The notes under the pieces were generated by a model. That model was not told the DNA's origin. It searched no databases and saw nothing but the letters and a program-made list of their open reading frames with translations. A stretch of 64,000 nt of DNA, taken from NCBI GenBank assembly GCA_004296455.1, contig AP018280.1, forward strand, positions 1-64,000. Reading direction: 5' to 3'. The stretch comes from Calothrix sp. NIES-4101. Its GTDB lineage: Bacteria > Cyanobacteriota > Cyanobacteriia > Cyanobacteriales > Nostocaceae. Positions 11,143 through 21,269 of this stretch are shown piece by piece (the first letter of the stretch is position 1; the number at the start of each line of letters is the position of its first letter). The position numbers were made by a program, and so were the translations under genes.

Positions 11143-11820
11143 TTAACTGGTCATTCTTTGTGCATTCCAAATCTCTAAGTCTTCGGGTCGGTCAATATCA
11201 GCTAGCGATCGCAGATAAGTAATTGATAATTTAAGTTTTTGAGCAATATCTACTGTCTGTGGGAATACTTGGGAAGTTCCCCAATCGATATTTTGAAATA
11301 AGTGTGCAAATATATTTTGAATAGAATCTCGCAAACCAATTAAATAATAGCCACCATCGAGGGCAGGCCCCAAAACTAGATCAAAGTTATCGAGATATGC
11401 AAAAGCTGTTTGTAGAAGTTGGCAGTCGATCGCCGGACAATCTGTACCAATGATAATAGTTTTTTTTGCGCCTGAACAGAAAGAATCAGAGAGAGATCGC
11501 GCCATTTTCGCACCCAAATCGCCTTCTCCTTGAGGCTGATAGATTAAGTTATTATCTAAGTTTTCACCAAGTAAAGTCTCACCCAACCAAGCCTGCATTA
11601 GTTGTAAATTACCGCCAGTAAACCGAATTTCTACGGACACTTTTTCTAATACTTGTAATTTTTTAACTGTAGATAAGGTGTGTTCCGTCATTTGACGTTG
11701 TAGGTTAGCTGCGCCTTCCGCACCAAGAAGCGGTATCATCCGAGTTTTTGCTCGGTTTGGTTCCGGATAGCGAGTAAATACAATTAGATGTTGTTGAGAT
11801 AATTTTGCTAGCTTTTGCAC
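11143..11820 (-). CDS. DUF2064 / TIGR04282-type glycosyltransferase
   Basis: A 225-residue single-domain protein of the nucleotide-diphospho-sugar transferase fold, annotated in many bacteria as TIGR04282, associated with arsenosugar biosynthesis. Visible markers are the N-terminal IVFTRYPEPNRAKTRM, the GDLGAKMA segment, IIGTDCPAI (the DxD-like site) and ALDGGYYLIGL. Length is normal for the family. It is one of the few intact ordinary genes left of the tRNA and is enclosed by transposon debris, so it is probably a surviving piece of the original chromosome. The arsenosugar role is family inference. No arsenic genes are visible next to it. Confidence 0.85.
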   Translation of the reverse strand: MQKLAKLSQQHLIVFTRYPEPNRAKTRMIPLLGAEGAANLQRQMTEHTLSTVKKLQVLEKVSVEIRFTGGNLQLMQAWLGETLLGENLDNNLIYQPQGEGDLGAKMARSLSDSFCSGAKKTIIIGTDCPAIDCQLLQTAFAYLDNFDLVLGPALDGGYYLIGLRDSIQNIFAHLFQNIDWGTSQVFPQTVDIAQKLKLSITYLRSLADIDRPEDLEIWNAQRMTS

Positions 11821-12479
11821 GAGATAATGGAATGCGATCGCTTAGGTTCGCTTAAGTATAGTATCTTATTTATTGCATCTGAGTGAAAAATCTGACTGCC
11901 TGACAGATTTATTTGAAAAAAAGTGAACAAGTACTCAAACCCAACATTTAAAGGAGTAAATACGAGAAAAGCATATCCTGCGATCGTAATCTTGGCGAGC
12001 TTTGTTAGAGGCAAAACAGGATTTTGGGTCTTGTGATAACAAAGGAATTGGGGCGAGTAATATTCTTCCTTTATTAATAACACCCCGAAGCCAGCGTAAA
12101 CCGATTTTGAGATAACTTAAACCACGATTCCAATGTGGGTCAACTATTGAACGTAAACCAGCAATTTGTACAGCCATACCTTGCGTTGTACTATAAAGTA
12201 AAGCCAAGGCTGCAATTAAATACAATCTTTCTAGGGATTTGGGATTACGAATGCGAGAATCTTCTAGTTCAAAAGCACCGGATTTACTATTAAGGAACAG
12301 TTCCTCGACACAGAATCTCAAAGCATACTCATGCAATGTTTTTAAAGTTGGAGCCTCGTCTGTGATCACTGCCCAATGTTCTGACACTGCTTCTGGGTAG
12401 GCAACGACTAACGCTTTTTTATTACTCTCGCAGGAGTATAATAAGCCTATTGTTACTTTAACTTTGTAAGGGTGTTAGA

Positions 12480-13781
12480 TTGTTTCCAAGACAAGCTACC
12501 GCAACCATCACCGTAGTAGACCAATACTGCGATGAATATAAGGACTTATTCCCAGAAGTGAGGACATTCGAGAATTTCAAATATCTTCACGTAGGAATTT
12601 TGTCTGAGATTAAACGTAAATCCTTACCAGAAATAGCAAAGGCTGTAGGTTTACATGATGCACAACCACTACAAAATTTTCTGACAAATTCACCTTGGTC
12701 AATAGTGGATTTAAGAAATAGAAGATTAGAACTGACATTAAAAATGTTAAATGGACGTGCATTTAAGTTGGTAATCGATGAAACCGGAGATAAAAAGAAA
12801 GGAAACCATACAGACTATGTGGCAAGACAATATATTGGGAACTTAGGTAAAGTTGATAATGGGATGGTTTCAGTTAATGCTTATGGAGTCTTAGGAGACT
12901 TAACGTTTCCTTTAATATTTCTAGTCTTTAAACCAAGAAAAACACTTAAAGAAGGAGAAGCATATAAAACTAAACCTCAGTTGGCTGTAGAAATAATTGA
13001 AACACTCATTGAATTAGGATTTAACTTTGATTTGGTTTTAGCAGATAGTCTTTATGGTGAAAGTCCAACATTTGTCTCAACCTTATCAAAATATAACAAG
13101 CACTATCTACTAGCGATTAGAAGTAATAATAGAGAATTAGCATCACCTCTGCAAACAGCCATATATAGTGATTGGCAGGAATTTGAACGTGTATTTAGTG
13201 ATGGAAAATCCGAAAAAAGATATATACAACAAATAATTTTTAGCGAATCCAAACCAGAAACATATTGGCGGATTACCAGCGACCCAGAAAAGTTGCAAAA
13301 AAATCAGACTTGGTATGTTAAAACAGATTTAAAAGGCGAGGTAGCAGAACAATTAGGAAATTTATATGGATTTCGCAATTGGGTAGAATATGCTTTTAAA
13401 CAAGGTAAAAATGAACTGGGTTGGGCAGATTTTAGACTTACACAATACCACCAAATAGATAAATGGTGGGAAATTGTTATGAGCGTTTATTTTTTTGTAA
13501 GTTTACAGGCGCAAGCAAGAAATGAATCATATGATAAGCAATCACCCGAGGGAAATGCCCCAGAGCCATCAGATTTTAGTAAGCACAAGTGGTGGGATTA
13601 TAAAAGAGGGTGGAAATCAACATTAAACAATTTAAGATTAATTGTTCAGCCATATATTTTCTGGAATTTAATTCAGCCTTGGTTAGCAGTCTTTATTAAT
13701 AAAAACTTGCTTTTAGGATTTCAGAAAATTCTAGAAATCATGAACCTATTTCAAGGTTATATACCTGTGGATTCTGGATAA
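12480..13781 (+). CDS. IS701-family transposase
   Basis: A 433-residue DDE transposase that looks complete. It has FPEVRTFENFKYLHVGIL, LVIDETGDKKKG (first catalytic aspartate), LVLADSLYGESPTF (second) and the C-terminal FRNWVEYAFKQGKNELGWAD (catalytic glutamate region), all typical of IS701. The start used is TTG at 12480. No nearby ATG is obviously better. The element is inserted in the IS4 relic. Its terminal repeats were not pinned down. Confidence 0.88.
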   Translation: MFPRQATATITVVDQYCDEYKDLFPEVRTFENFKYLHVGILSEIKRKSLPEIAKAVGLHDAQPLQNFLTNSPWSIVDLRNRRLELTLKMLNGRAFKLVIDETGDKKKGNHTDYVARQYIGNLGKVDNGMVSVNAYGVLGDLTFPLIFLVFKPRKTLKEGEAYKTKPQLAVEIIETLIELGFNFDLVLADSLYGESPTFVSTLSKYNKHYLLAIRSNNRELASPLQTAIYSDWQEFERVFSDGKSEKRYIQQIIFSESKPETYWRITSDPEKLQKNQTWYVKTDLKGEVAEQLGNLYGFRNWVEYAFKQGKNELGWADFRLTQYHQIDKWWEIVMSVYFFVSLQAQARNESYDKQSPEGNAPEPSDFSKHKWWDYKRGWKSTLNNLRLIVQPYIFWNLIQPWLAVFINKNLLLGFQKILEIMNLFQGYIPVDSG

Positions 13782-13924
13782 AAACAAGCCTGTGTTTAAA
13801 TCACAAATTTTCAGTCATTCACTATTGATGTGTGTCGAATACAACGCACGCTACCAATTCAGTCTACAAATATTCACGTAGGCTTTTTCTGCTTTACAGA
13901 TTAAGTGATAAATCATGTCACCTG

Positions 13925-14031
13925 TAATACCAATTCACAATTCGCAATTCGCAATTCGCAATTAATAAATCCTGATTTTACAAGGGTTTCAGAATTTGGA
14001 TATGTTTCACGATTTTAGTGAAATGGTATAA
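13925..14031 (-). repeat. MITE with GCGAATT heptamer repeats, copy 2
   Basis: Reverse-oriented relative of the repeat at 10314-10420. It runs from TAATACCAATTCAC to GTGAAATGGTATAA with three tandem heptamers next to one end. The internal 60 bp are diverged between the copies while ends and heptamers are kept. Confidence 0.8.
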
Positions 14032-14224
14032 GGCTATTCTATGTATCTTTTTATAATATATATTGACTCTCTGTGCCTCAAAAAGCGCTCTGAAAGGTAT
14101 ATTTTCTTTAAAAACTGAAATAATTTTAAAAATCTATATATTTTTCTCCCGCCAGAGACATAAAAGAGCGCTAAATTACAACGAATTAAGCCATCTTGCC
14201 ATAGACCAACATTACGGCGAAATC

Positions 14225-14252
14225 TTGCCACCGGGGAGTATCCCCGTGGCAA
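14225..14252. repeat. 28-bp GC-rich hairpin insertion
   Basis: TTGCCACCGGGGA, GTA, TCCCCGTGGCAA forms a tight stem-loop inside the IS4 relic, between GEAAFY-coding and LWQDG-coding sequence. The relic reads through on either side, so this is probably another small inserted palindrome. Confidence 0.5.
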
Positions 14253-14343
14253 AGTTTCGCATAAAAAGCTGCTTCTCCTCGACTTGGGTAAATTGAAGAA
14301 GCTTCTATTGGGTAACGCTTAACTCCATGCAAGTAAGTATTAC

Positions 14344-14397
14344 CCTTCGGGTTCGCCAGTTCGACGGGACGGAAACCGACACTGCCGACTGGACTCA
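14344..14397 (-). repeat. GAGTCC-type palindromic dispersed repeat, copy 2
   Basis: Minus-strand copy of the repeat at 10590-10643, ending CCTTCGGGTTCGCCAG on the plus strand side, inside the IS4 relic. Confidence 0.8.
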
Positions 14398-14566
14398 CAA
14401 GGTATGCGTATGCAGTAATGCCAATTACTATTTTGCAACCAACTCAAAAAATCAGGCGTTGGCAAAACCTCTATCTGCAAGCATCATAATGTTGGGATGA
14501 AGACGTAGCAACCACCTGGCTTTACGTAACATTGGCTCGTATTCCTTAAATGCCACTGTTGCACTG

Positions 14567-15868
14567 CTTAGTGGTGCAGAAAAGTCTTGAAACGTAGATA
14601 TAGGTGGAATTTAAAAACAGAGAGGGATGACTTGGAGGGGCAGAGCATGAGATGCTCAAGTTTCCACACAAAAAGTCATGCCATGCGAGTGCCCCATTTA
14701 TATGGTCAACTGCAAGCCCAGCTAAGTCAATGGATAAATCCCGAAGATAAACGTCATCTTCAAGTATTTAGCGAAAATGTAGCAGCAATTTTACAAGCCC
14801 AAAGTGCTTGTTTAAGCCACTGGCTTCCATATTTGAGTCATCGAGATTGCGAGGCTCGCAGTCACATGGAAAGATTAAACTACTTTGTCCATAATCCGAA
14901 AATTAATACCGAAACATACTATTACCCCCTGGTAAAGCAGTTTCTCAAAGCATGGCAAGGGATGGAAATTACACTGGCTCTTGATACCAGTGTGTTGTGG
15001 GATAAATATTGTCTGATAGAGGTGTGTTTGATTTGGGGAGGAAGGTCAATTCCTTTAGGACAGAGTGTTTTGGAACATGGCAGCGCCACAGTTGGTTATG
15101 AGGATTATCATCCGGTCTTAGAAGCCACAAGCTTGATGCTGCCACCAGGATGTAAGATGACATTATTAGCAGATCGAGGATTTGAACATGGTGCATTTAT
15201 CCGATGGTTATGTGAGCATAGTTGGTCGTGGGCAATTCGTGCAAAATCGGATTTAAACGTGACGTTTTCCAATGGTCGCACAACTGCGGTTGCACAATTA
15301 CTTCCACCAAAAGGAGAAGCCTATCTTTTCCGAGATGTTACTATTTTGCAGGACATTGAATGCCATCTCGCTACAGCCAATTTAGAACTGGCAGGTGAGC
15401 CTTGGGCTGTCCTCACAGATTCTCCCCTCTCGTTGCAGACATTTGAACTCTACGGTCAGCGATTTGGTGGAATCGAGCCACATTTTAAGGATTACAAGTC
15501 AGCAGCCTTTGACTTGATTAGTTCTAATCTTCGGGATGCCCAAGCTCTCTGTTGTTTATTGATGCTATTAGCTGCTGCCACCTTAATTGCTATTTCCATT
15601 GCTGTAGTTGTCACCCGTGAAAATCGCACTAAAATGCTTGACTGGCATTTTCAAAGAGGTTTGAGCTTTTTACAATTAGGTCTACGCGAGATTAAACGTC
15701 TATGTTATCAATGTTTGCCAATCCCTACCTTCGCTTCTTTACCTCGAAAAAGTCCTCTACCTGGTTGTGCCTCACTTAAAAAACGGGAGCAATTACAGAC
15801 CAGAGTTGAGTTCTCGAAAGTCACTGTCTTTTCTTCTTGATACTCAAAAACTTTTCTGCACCACTAAG
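14567..15868 (+). mobile_element. IS4-type insertion sequence, 1302 bp
   Basis: Bounded by inverted repeats CTTAGTGGTGCAGAAAAGT (14567) and its complement ACTTTTCTGCACCACTAAG (ends 15868). The right end is exactly the junction with the long inverted repeat (15869). Flanking bases do not form a target duplication, which suggests that DNA next to the right end was deleted or rearranged after insertion. Confidence 0.85.
14587..15840 (+). CDS. IS4-family transposase
   Basis: Up to 417 residues. ATG at 14683 (MRVPHLYGQLQAQLSQW) is the more likely start, since the preceding ~32 residues look non-coding. DDE motifs are ITLALDTSVLWD (first aspartate), LLADRGFEHGAF (second) and the C-terminal IEPHFKDYKSAAFDL, which holds the glutamate. 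A hydrophobic stretch (LLMLLAAATLIAISIAVV) follows, as in relatives. It appears intact. Confidence 0.88.
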   Translation: MKRRYRWNLKTERDDLEGQSMRCSSFHTKSHAMRVPHLYGQLQAQLSQWINPEDKRHLQVFSENVAAILQAQSACLSHWLPYLSHRDCEARSHMERLNYFVHNPKINTETYYYPLVKQFLKAWQGMEITLALDTSVLWDKYCLIEVCLIWGGRSIPLGQSVLEHGSATVGYEDYHPVLEATSLMLPPGCKMTLLADRGFEHGAFIRWLCEHSWSWAIRAKSDLNVTFSNGRTTAVAQLLPPKGEAYLFRDVTILQDIECHLATANLELAGEPWAVLTDSPLSLQTFELYGQRFGGIEPHFKDYKSAAFDLISSNLRDAQALCCLLMLLAAATLIAISIAVVVTRENRTKMLDWHFQRGLSFLQLGLREIKRLCYQCLPIPTFASLPRKSPLPGCASLKKREQLQTRVEFSKVTVFSS

Positions 15869-15973
15869 GTCGAACCCTCAGTAGGCGAGACGAGACGCGG
15901 AACCCCTAATTATCGGGTAGGACAAGGCGTAATTGCCTTGAGGTTATCAGAACACATTCAACACCGAGAGAGT

Positions 15974-16206
15974 ATGATTGGACACATAGACAACTATAGT
16001 GAATCATGGAAAGGGCTAGGATGGAAGAAATTCCGCAAAAACCTCTTCCGCCTCCAGTGTCGCTTGTGGAAAGCAGTCAGAGCAGGAGACATGAGAAAAG
16101 CTCGTAATCTCCAAAAGTTAATTCTAAAATCCCAAAGTGCAATATTTCTTGCCATCCGTCAAGTAACCCAACTAAATAATGGGAAAAAGACGGCAGGAAT
16201 TGACGG
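15974..16206 (+). pseudogene. Intron A reverse transcriptase, N-terminal piece, right copy
   Basis: Same as 7009-7241: RT0 region ending at AGIDG, where intron B starts (GCGCGACG at 16207). Confidence 0.8.
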
Positions 16207-17331
16207 GCGCGACGTGAAAGTCGTGCGTAGGCGCAGTAGCGCATTTGACAGAGGAGCCAACTCCTCCTGGGGTTCCTTCCCCCCAGTTCCCATGTAAAAG
16301 GGTCACTGACCCCGCCTACGTTGGTAGTAAGTACCTGTAATTTTACAGCCAATGAACCTAACGGAATGCAAGGCACAAAAGCCCCCCTAAAGGGAGTACC
16401 CCCTGACCGAGGGCAAAGGAAAGTAAGGTAATGGGTTAGCGATAAGCAAATTGTTACAAGCCTCGTCATCCCTGAAAGAGTGAAAGCAGCATCCTGCTGC
16501 ATAGGTACTGACAACACTCTGACCAAAACGGTAAGTGGGACTGGTCAAAAGAGTCCGTCGGCTTTTGGCAGTGAAGGACACACGTTCCCACCGGGGTAGT
16601 GACAAAACCCATCCATACGCAAGTCATACGCACGAAACACGGTAAGCCCCACTGGTTCTTATGTGTAAATGAAAACTATAAGTAGGTTGACCGCAAGGAA
16701 GACGGAATCACCAAGGGGGTAAAGGAGGTGGGAGAAAGCTAATGCCTCTGGTAATGCGGAGGATAAGGGCAAATACCCTACACCAAAAGGTGGCAGACTT
16801 CCCACTGGTCTCAAACGGTAAAACTGCGTAAATGCTCCAAACGATGATGAAAGATAGAACCTGCAAAGGAATCGGAATCAACGGACACCTTCAAGACTGG
16901 TCTTCCATTAATTGGAAAACAGTTAAGAAACGTGTTAGGAACTTGAGACAAAGAATTTACCGGGCAACACAGAACAATCAATGGAATAAGGTGCGTAGCC
17001 TGATGAAACTGATGCTACGTAGCTTCTCCAACCTGCTTCTATCTGTACGAAGAGTTACCCAAGAAAATACAGGTAAACGGACGGCTGGTGTCGATAGACA
17101 AGTCGTCCTAACTCCTGAGCAACGGGTGCAAATGGTAGCACATATGGGGGAATATTCCTTATGGAAAGTTAAACCCACGCTTCGAGTCTATATACCAAAA
17201 GCAAAAGGGAAAAGAGACCATTAGGTATCCCTACAATCTGCGACCGAATCGCACAGGCAATTGTGAAAAATGCCCTAGAACCCAGTTGGGAAGCCCGTTT
17301 TGAGGCTCACTCATATGGATTTCGCCCCGGA

Positions 17332-19850
17332 GTGCGATTCGTTGGGTAGAAACTAACCTTGAAAAGGGTGGAGGATTACCCGCAAAGTTACTTAGTAACT
17401 TTAACAATTTGATAGTCATATGGGTGAGGTTTGAAACCAAGTCCCATCCTCCAGGTGCGGGAGTGAAAGCACACAGAGCGCAGTCTCGAACTGTGTCCCC
17501 CAAGGTAGCGACTAGCCATCAATCCTTGAAGCGGGGGTGAAAGGTGTTAAATACTGGAAGCCTAATCTGGTATACATCAAGCAGGAGTTCATGAGTAGGA
17601 ACACGAAGGTATGTTTGAACCATCGTCAGGAATAACCAGCGTAATCAGGCTGAAACGCTGGGAGTCCCAAAAGGGCAAGGATAATGGGGAGTTGGCAAGG
17701 TCCTGGGTGTCCAACAAGCACTTCCTCTAAACCCGGTGGATAGTACCGCTCTAAAAACTCAAACAATGACTATTAGAAACGAAGTAACCTCTCGTATGTT
17801 CTCAATCTCTAATAATTGAGTAGGTGCTAACTAATACTACGAGTAGGCAAGATTGATTCAAAAGCAAACGCCTCACTGTAATGGTGAGGATAGGCAGACA
17901 GAATCACGGTGATTTGGAAGATGAAGTTTCCAGTAGCAGTAAATATGTCTAATACGAGTTTTAAGACTACGGGGGAATGGCGCTCTATCAACTGGCGAAA
18001 GCTGGAGCGTAGAGTGTATAAGCTGCAAAAGAGAATTTATCGAGCCTCTCAACGTGGCGATGTAAAAGCATATCGCAGACTCCAAAAAACCTTGATGAAT
18101 TCTTGGTCAGCAAGAGCATTAGCGGTTCGTAGAGTTACCCAGGATAATAAAGGGAAAAAGACGGCTGGTGTGGATGGTGTTAAGTCGCTGACCCCAAAAC
18201 AACGTCTAGCCCTAATCGATAAACTAAAACTGGGTTCTAAGGTTAACCCGACTAGGCGTGTATGGATTCCCAAGCCTGGAAAGGATGAGAAAAGACCTTT
18301 AGGTATACCTACAATGAAAGACCGAGCCTTGCAAGCGCTCACCCTACAAGCCTTAGAGCCGGAATGGGAAGCGCGATTTGAACCTAACTCATATGGGTTC
18401 AGAGCCGGAAGGTCATGTCATGATGCAATCGAGGCAATATTCAATTGCATCAGGTATAAACCAAAATTTGTGCTTGATGCTGATATAGCAAGTTGTTTTG
18501 ACCGCATCGACCACTCGGCACTGCTTAAAAAACTTTCGACATCCCCTACCATTCGCCGTCAAATACGAGCTTGGTTGAAAGCGGGGGTAATAGACGGTAA
18601 GCAGTTGTTTCCAACATCGGAGGGAACGCCCCAAGGCGGCACTAATTCGCCACTTTTGGCAAATATTGCCCTCCACGGCATGGAAAACCGAATCAAACAA
18701 GCCTTTCCAAAAGGTACAATCCTCAAAAAAGGTAAATATTCTGGTTATCAACCAGGAGCGATGTTGATTAGGTACGCCGACGACCTGGTGATTCTTCATG
18801 AAGATATAACCGTCGTCCAAAAATGCCGTGAAATCATGGAGGAATGGTTAAAGGACTATGGCTTGGAATTAAAGCCCAGTAAAACAAGATTGATACATAC
18901 CCTATCAACATATGAAGGGCAAAAACCAGGATTTGATTTTCTTGGTTTTAATATACGTCAATTCTCCAAAGGAAAACACCATACAGGTAAAAATACCAAA
19001 GGGGAAAAACTAGGCTTTAAAACCATCATCACCCCAAGTCAAGAAAAAGTTAAGGCACATTATGACCATTTAGCTCGTGTAATTGATGCTCATAAAGCAG
19101 CACCTCAAGCGGCGCTCATTAAACAATTAAACCCGATTATTCGGGGTTGGGCTAATTACTTTGCTACCGTCATCAGCAAGGAAATCTATGCATTTTTAGA
19201 TAACCTGGTTTACCTAAAACTAGTCTCTTGGGCAAAATTCCGTCACCCCAAAAAATCATGCTTTTGGGTGTCAAAGAAATATTGGCACTCAATAGACGGT
19301 GATAACTGGGTATTCGCAACCAAGGAAGCAGGAGAAAACCAAGTCCGGTTACTTGACCATACCCGCATTAAAATAGCGCGGCATATAAAGGTTATTGGCG
19401 TTGCTTCCCCATACGATGGGAATTTGATTTATTGGAGTACAAGAATGGGTAACAACCCGGAAATGCCCAAAAGGGTGGCTTCACTCTTGAAATGGCAAAA
19501 AGGGAAATGTGCCCACTGTGGTTTGTTCTTCCGTGAAAACGATGTGATGGAAATTGACCATATCATCCCAAAATCGCAAGGTGGTAAGGATGAATATAAA
19601 AATTGGCAACTTCTACACAGGCATTGCCACGATACAAAGACTGCTGAGGATAGTAGTCCCGGCACTCAATCTGGTTGTAATAGTACCAAGCCTAAACCAC
19701 CCTCCGAACTAAATTGGTTTTGGGAAGAGGATATGTTGGTAATGAGGTATACCTGACAAGTACCAATTCACTGAGGAGCCGTGTGAATTTAACGGTTCAA
19801 GCACGGTTTTGGAGAGCAGTGGTTCCCGTGAGGGAATCACTGACTTTACT
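17332..19850 (+). mobile_element. Group II intron C (complete), right copy
   Basis: Mirror of 3365-5883. Starts GTGCGATTCG. Domain V is at 19776-19811. Confidence 0.8.
17909..19756 (+). CDS. ltrA: Group II intron-encoded reverse transcriptase/maturase/HNH endonuclease (intron C), right copy
   Basis: Same 615-residue protein as at 3459-5306, with active site RYADD, maturase and HNH domains intact. It ends 20 bases before domain V, the usual layout of an ORF in domain IV. Confidence 0.93.
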   Translation: MIWKMKFPVAVNMSNTSFKTTGEWRSINWRKLERRVYKLQKRIYRASQRGDVKAYRRLQKTLMNSWSARALAVRRVTQDNKGKKTAGVDGVKSLTPKQRLALIDKLKLGSKVNPTRRVWIPKPGKDEKRPLGIPTMKDRALQALTLQALEPEWEARFEPNSYGFRAGRSCHDAIEAIFNCIRYKPKFVLDADIASCFDRIDHSALLKKLSTSPTIRRQIRAWLKAGVIDGKQLFPTSEGTPQGGTNSPLLANIALHGMENRIKQAFPKGTILKKGKYSGYQPGAMLIRYADDLVILHEDITVVQKCREIMEEWLKDYGLELKPSKTRLIHTLSTYEGQKPGFDFLGFNIRQFSKGKHHTGKNTKGEKLGFKTIITPSQEKVKAHYDHLARVIDAHKAAPQAALIKQLNPIIRGWANYFATVISKEIYAFLDNLVYLKLVSWAKFRHPKKSCFWVSKKYWHSIDGDNWVFATKEAGENQVRLLDHTRIKIARHIKVIGVASPYDGNLIYWSTRMGNNPEMPKRVASLLKWQKGKCAHCGLFFRENDVMEIDHIIPKSQGGKDEYKNWQLLHRHCHDTKTAEDSSPGTQSGCNSTKPKPPSELNWFWEEDMLVMRYT

Positions 19851-21269
19851 AGAAATACCCAAGATGCCAGTTGTCAGGTTTTTAATCGCCTGGCAGTAGG
19901 CAATGATAAATGGATATTAGATGCCGATATTAAAGGCGCATTTGACAATATCAGTCACGATTACTTACTCAAAACAATCGGTTTAGTACCGGGTAGAGAA
20001 TTAATTAAACAGTGGCTGAAAGCAGGATACGTAGAAATGGGTCGTATCCATTCAACTTCTAGCGGTACACCCCAAGGCAATATTCTTAGCCCGTTACTAG
20101 CAAACATCGCTTTACATGGCATGGAGGAATTTCTTGCCCAATTTATAGTCAAAACAAGACGTAAATATGTAAATGGAAACCGATGTGTGGAAACGCGCCC
20201 AAGATACGGATTCGTCCGTTTTGCCGATGATTTCGTGATTGCTGCGAGGAAAAAAGAGGATATCGACTACATTAAACCCTTTATCGAAGGATGGCTTAAT
20301 AATAGGGGATTGGAGCTTAATCAAGATAAAACCAAGATGGTTTTCGTCGAAGACGGCTTTAACTTCCTTGGATTTAATATAAGACAATACAAAGGTAAAT
20401 GTCTTATAAAGCCCCAAAAAGAGAAAGTTCTCGCCAAACTCCAAGAAATTAGAGAATGGCTTAGAAAAAATCCTCATGCATCCCCTGAAGTTGTAATAGC
20501 CACTCTTAACCCAATCATTCGAGGATGGGGTAACTACTACAGGTTTGAGGTCAGTAAAAAAGTCTTCTCCTACTTCGATTCCCAAGTATGGAGAGCGCTC
20601 TACAGATGGGCGCTAAAGAGACATCAGAAAAAAAGCAAAAAATGGGTATTAGGAAAATATTTCCAACAACTTCATCAGAAAAAAAGTCGGAAATTTTTCG
20701 CCAAAACTCAAGACAGAAGGGATAAACCAAAAGTGGTTTATATTACCGAACTGTCAAAAATACCCATTCAACGCCATATCAAAGTTAAAGATAAGGCATC
20801 CCCTGATGACCCAACACTGCGTAAATATTGGAAAGACAGAGGTACTCGGTACGGTAAAACCCGTTGGATTAAAGACTCAAAACTTTATAAGGTAGCCGAG
20901 AAACAAAACTGGCTCTGCCCAATATGCGGTGAACACCTGTTCAATGGAGAAGAAATCGAAACACATCATATCAAAAAGGTGAAGGATGGAGGAAGCGATG
21001 ATATTGACAATCTCGTACACCTTCATAAAGCCTGTCACAAAGCCATACACATGGAAAGCTGAGGCTTGAGCCGGATGATTTGTAAGAGTCAAGTCCGGTT
21101 CTTAGGGGAGTGCGGGGTGGCGACACCCCAATCTTACCCGACAAAAGCAAACCTCAATTTTAAACAAAGGTTTGAACTAGCAAATCTTCTCAAAGTAGAA
21201 GCATTTAAATGGAAACATCAAAAGCTACGGGAAATACCAATTCCAAAGAAGAATGGTACAACCAGGATG

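Larger units (their letters stand above)
11935..14560 (-). pseudogene. IS4-like transposase relic, scattered by later insertions
   Basis: Reading the minus strand from 14560, pieces of one IS4-type transposase appear in order: KEYEPMLRKARWLL and MMLADRGFAN (14560-14420), then KRYPIEASSIYP and GEAAFY (about 14330-14260), then RRNVGLWQDGLIRCNLAL (about 14220-14160), and finally SEHWAVITDEAPTLKTLHEY to a C-terminus (12430-11935). Between them lie an IS701 element, a MITE, a GAGTCC palindrome and a GC hairpin, each a separate insertion. The order of pieces and common strand support one original gene. Exact junctions are not resolved. Confidence 0.65.
16832..21062 (+). pseudogene. Intron B reverse transcriptase/maturase, split and frameshifted, right copy
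   Basis: Mirror of 2153-6383. The N-terminal piece runs 16832-17220, a frameshifted continuation reaches 17331, and the C-terminal piece runs from about 19850 to 21062. RT active site RFADDFVIAAR and the HNH nuclease are in the C-terminal piece. The same frameshift after KAKGKR is present. Confidence 0.8.
16207..21142 (+). mobile_element. Group II intron B, right copy, interrupted by intron C
   Basis: Mirror of 2073-7008. Removing it joins ATTGACGG to AAAAGCAAAC and restores I-D-G-K-A in intron A's protein. Domain V is at 21068-21103 (GAGCCGGATGAT pairing with AGTCCGGTTC). Confidence 0.75.

Noticed and set aside
15869-15900. 5' truncation of intron A in the right copy by incomplete reverse transcription
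   Set aside because: The shared sequence continues past the intron's 3' end into flanking DNA (23041-23214), and the truncation point is the exact end of an IS, so duplication with IS-adjacent deletion is more likely than retrotransposition.
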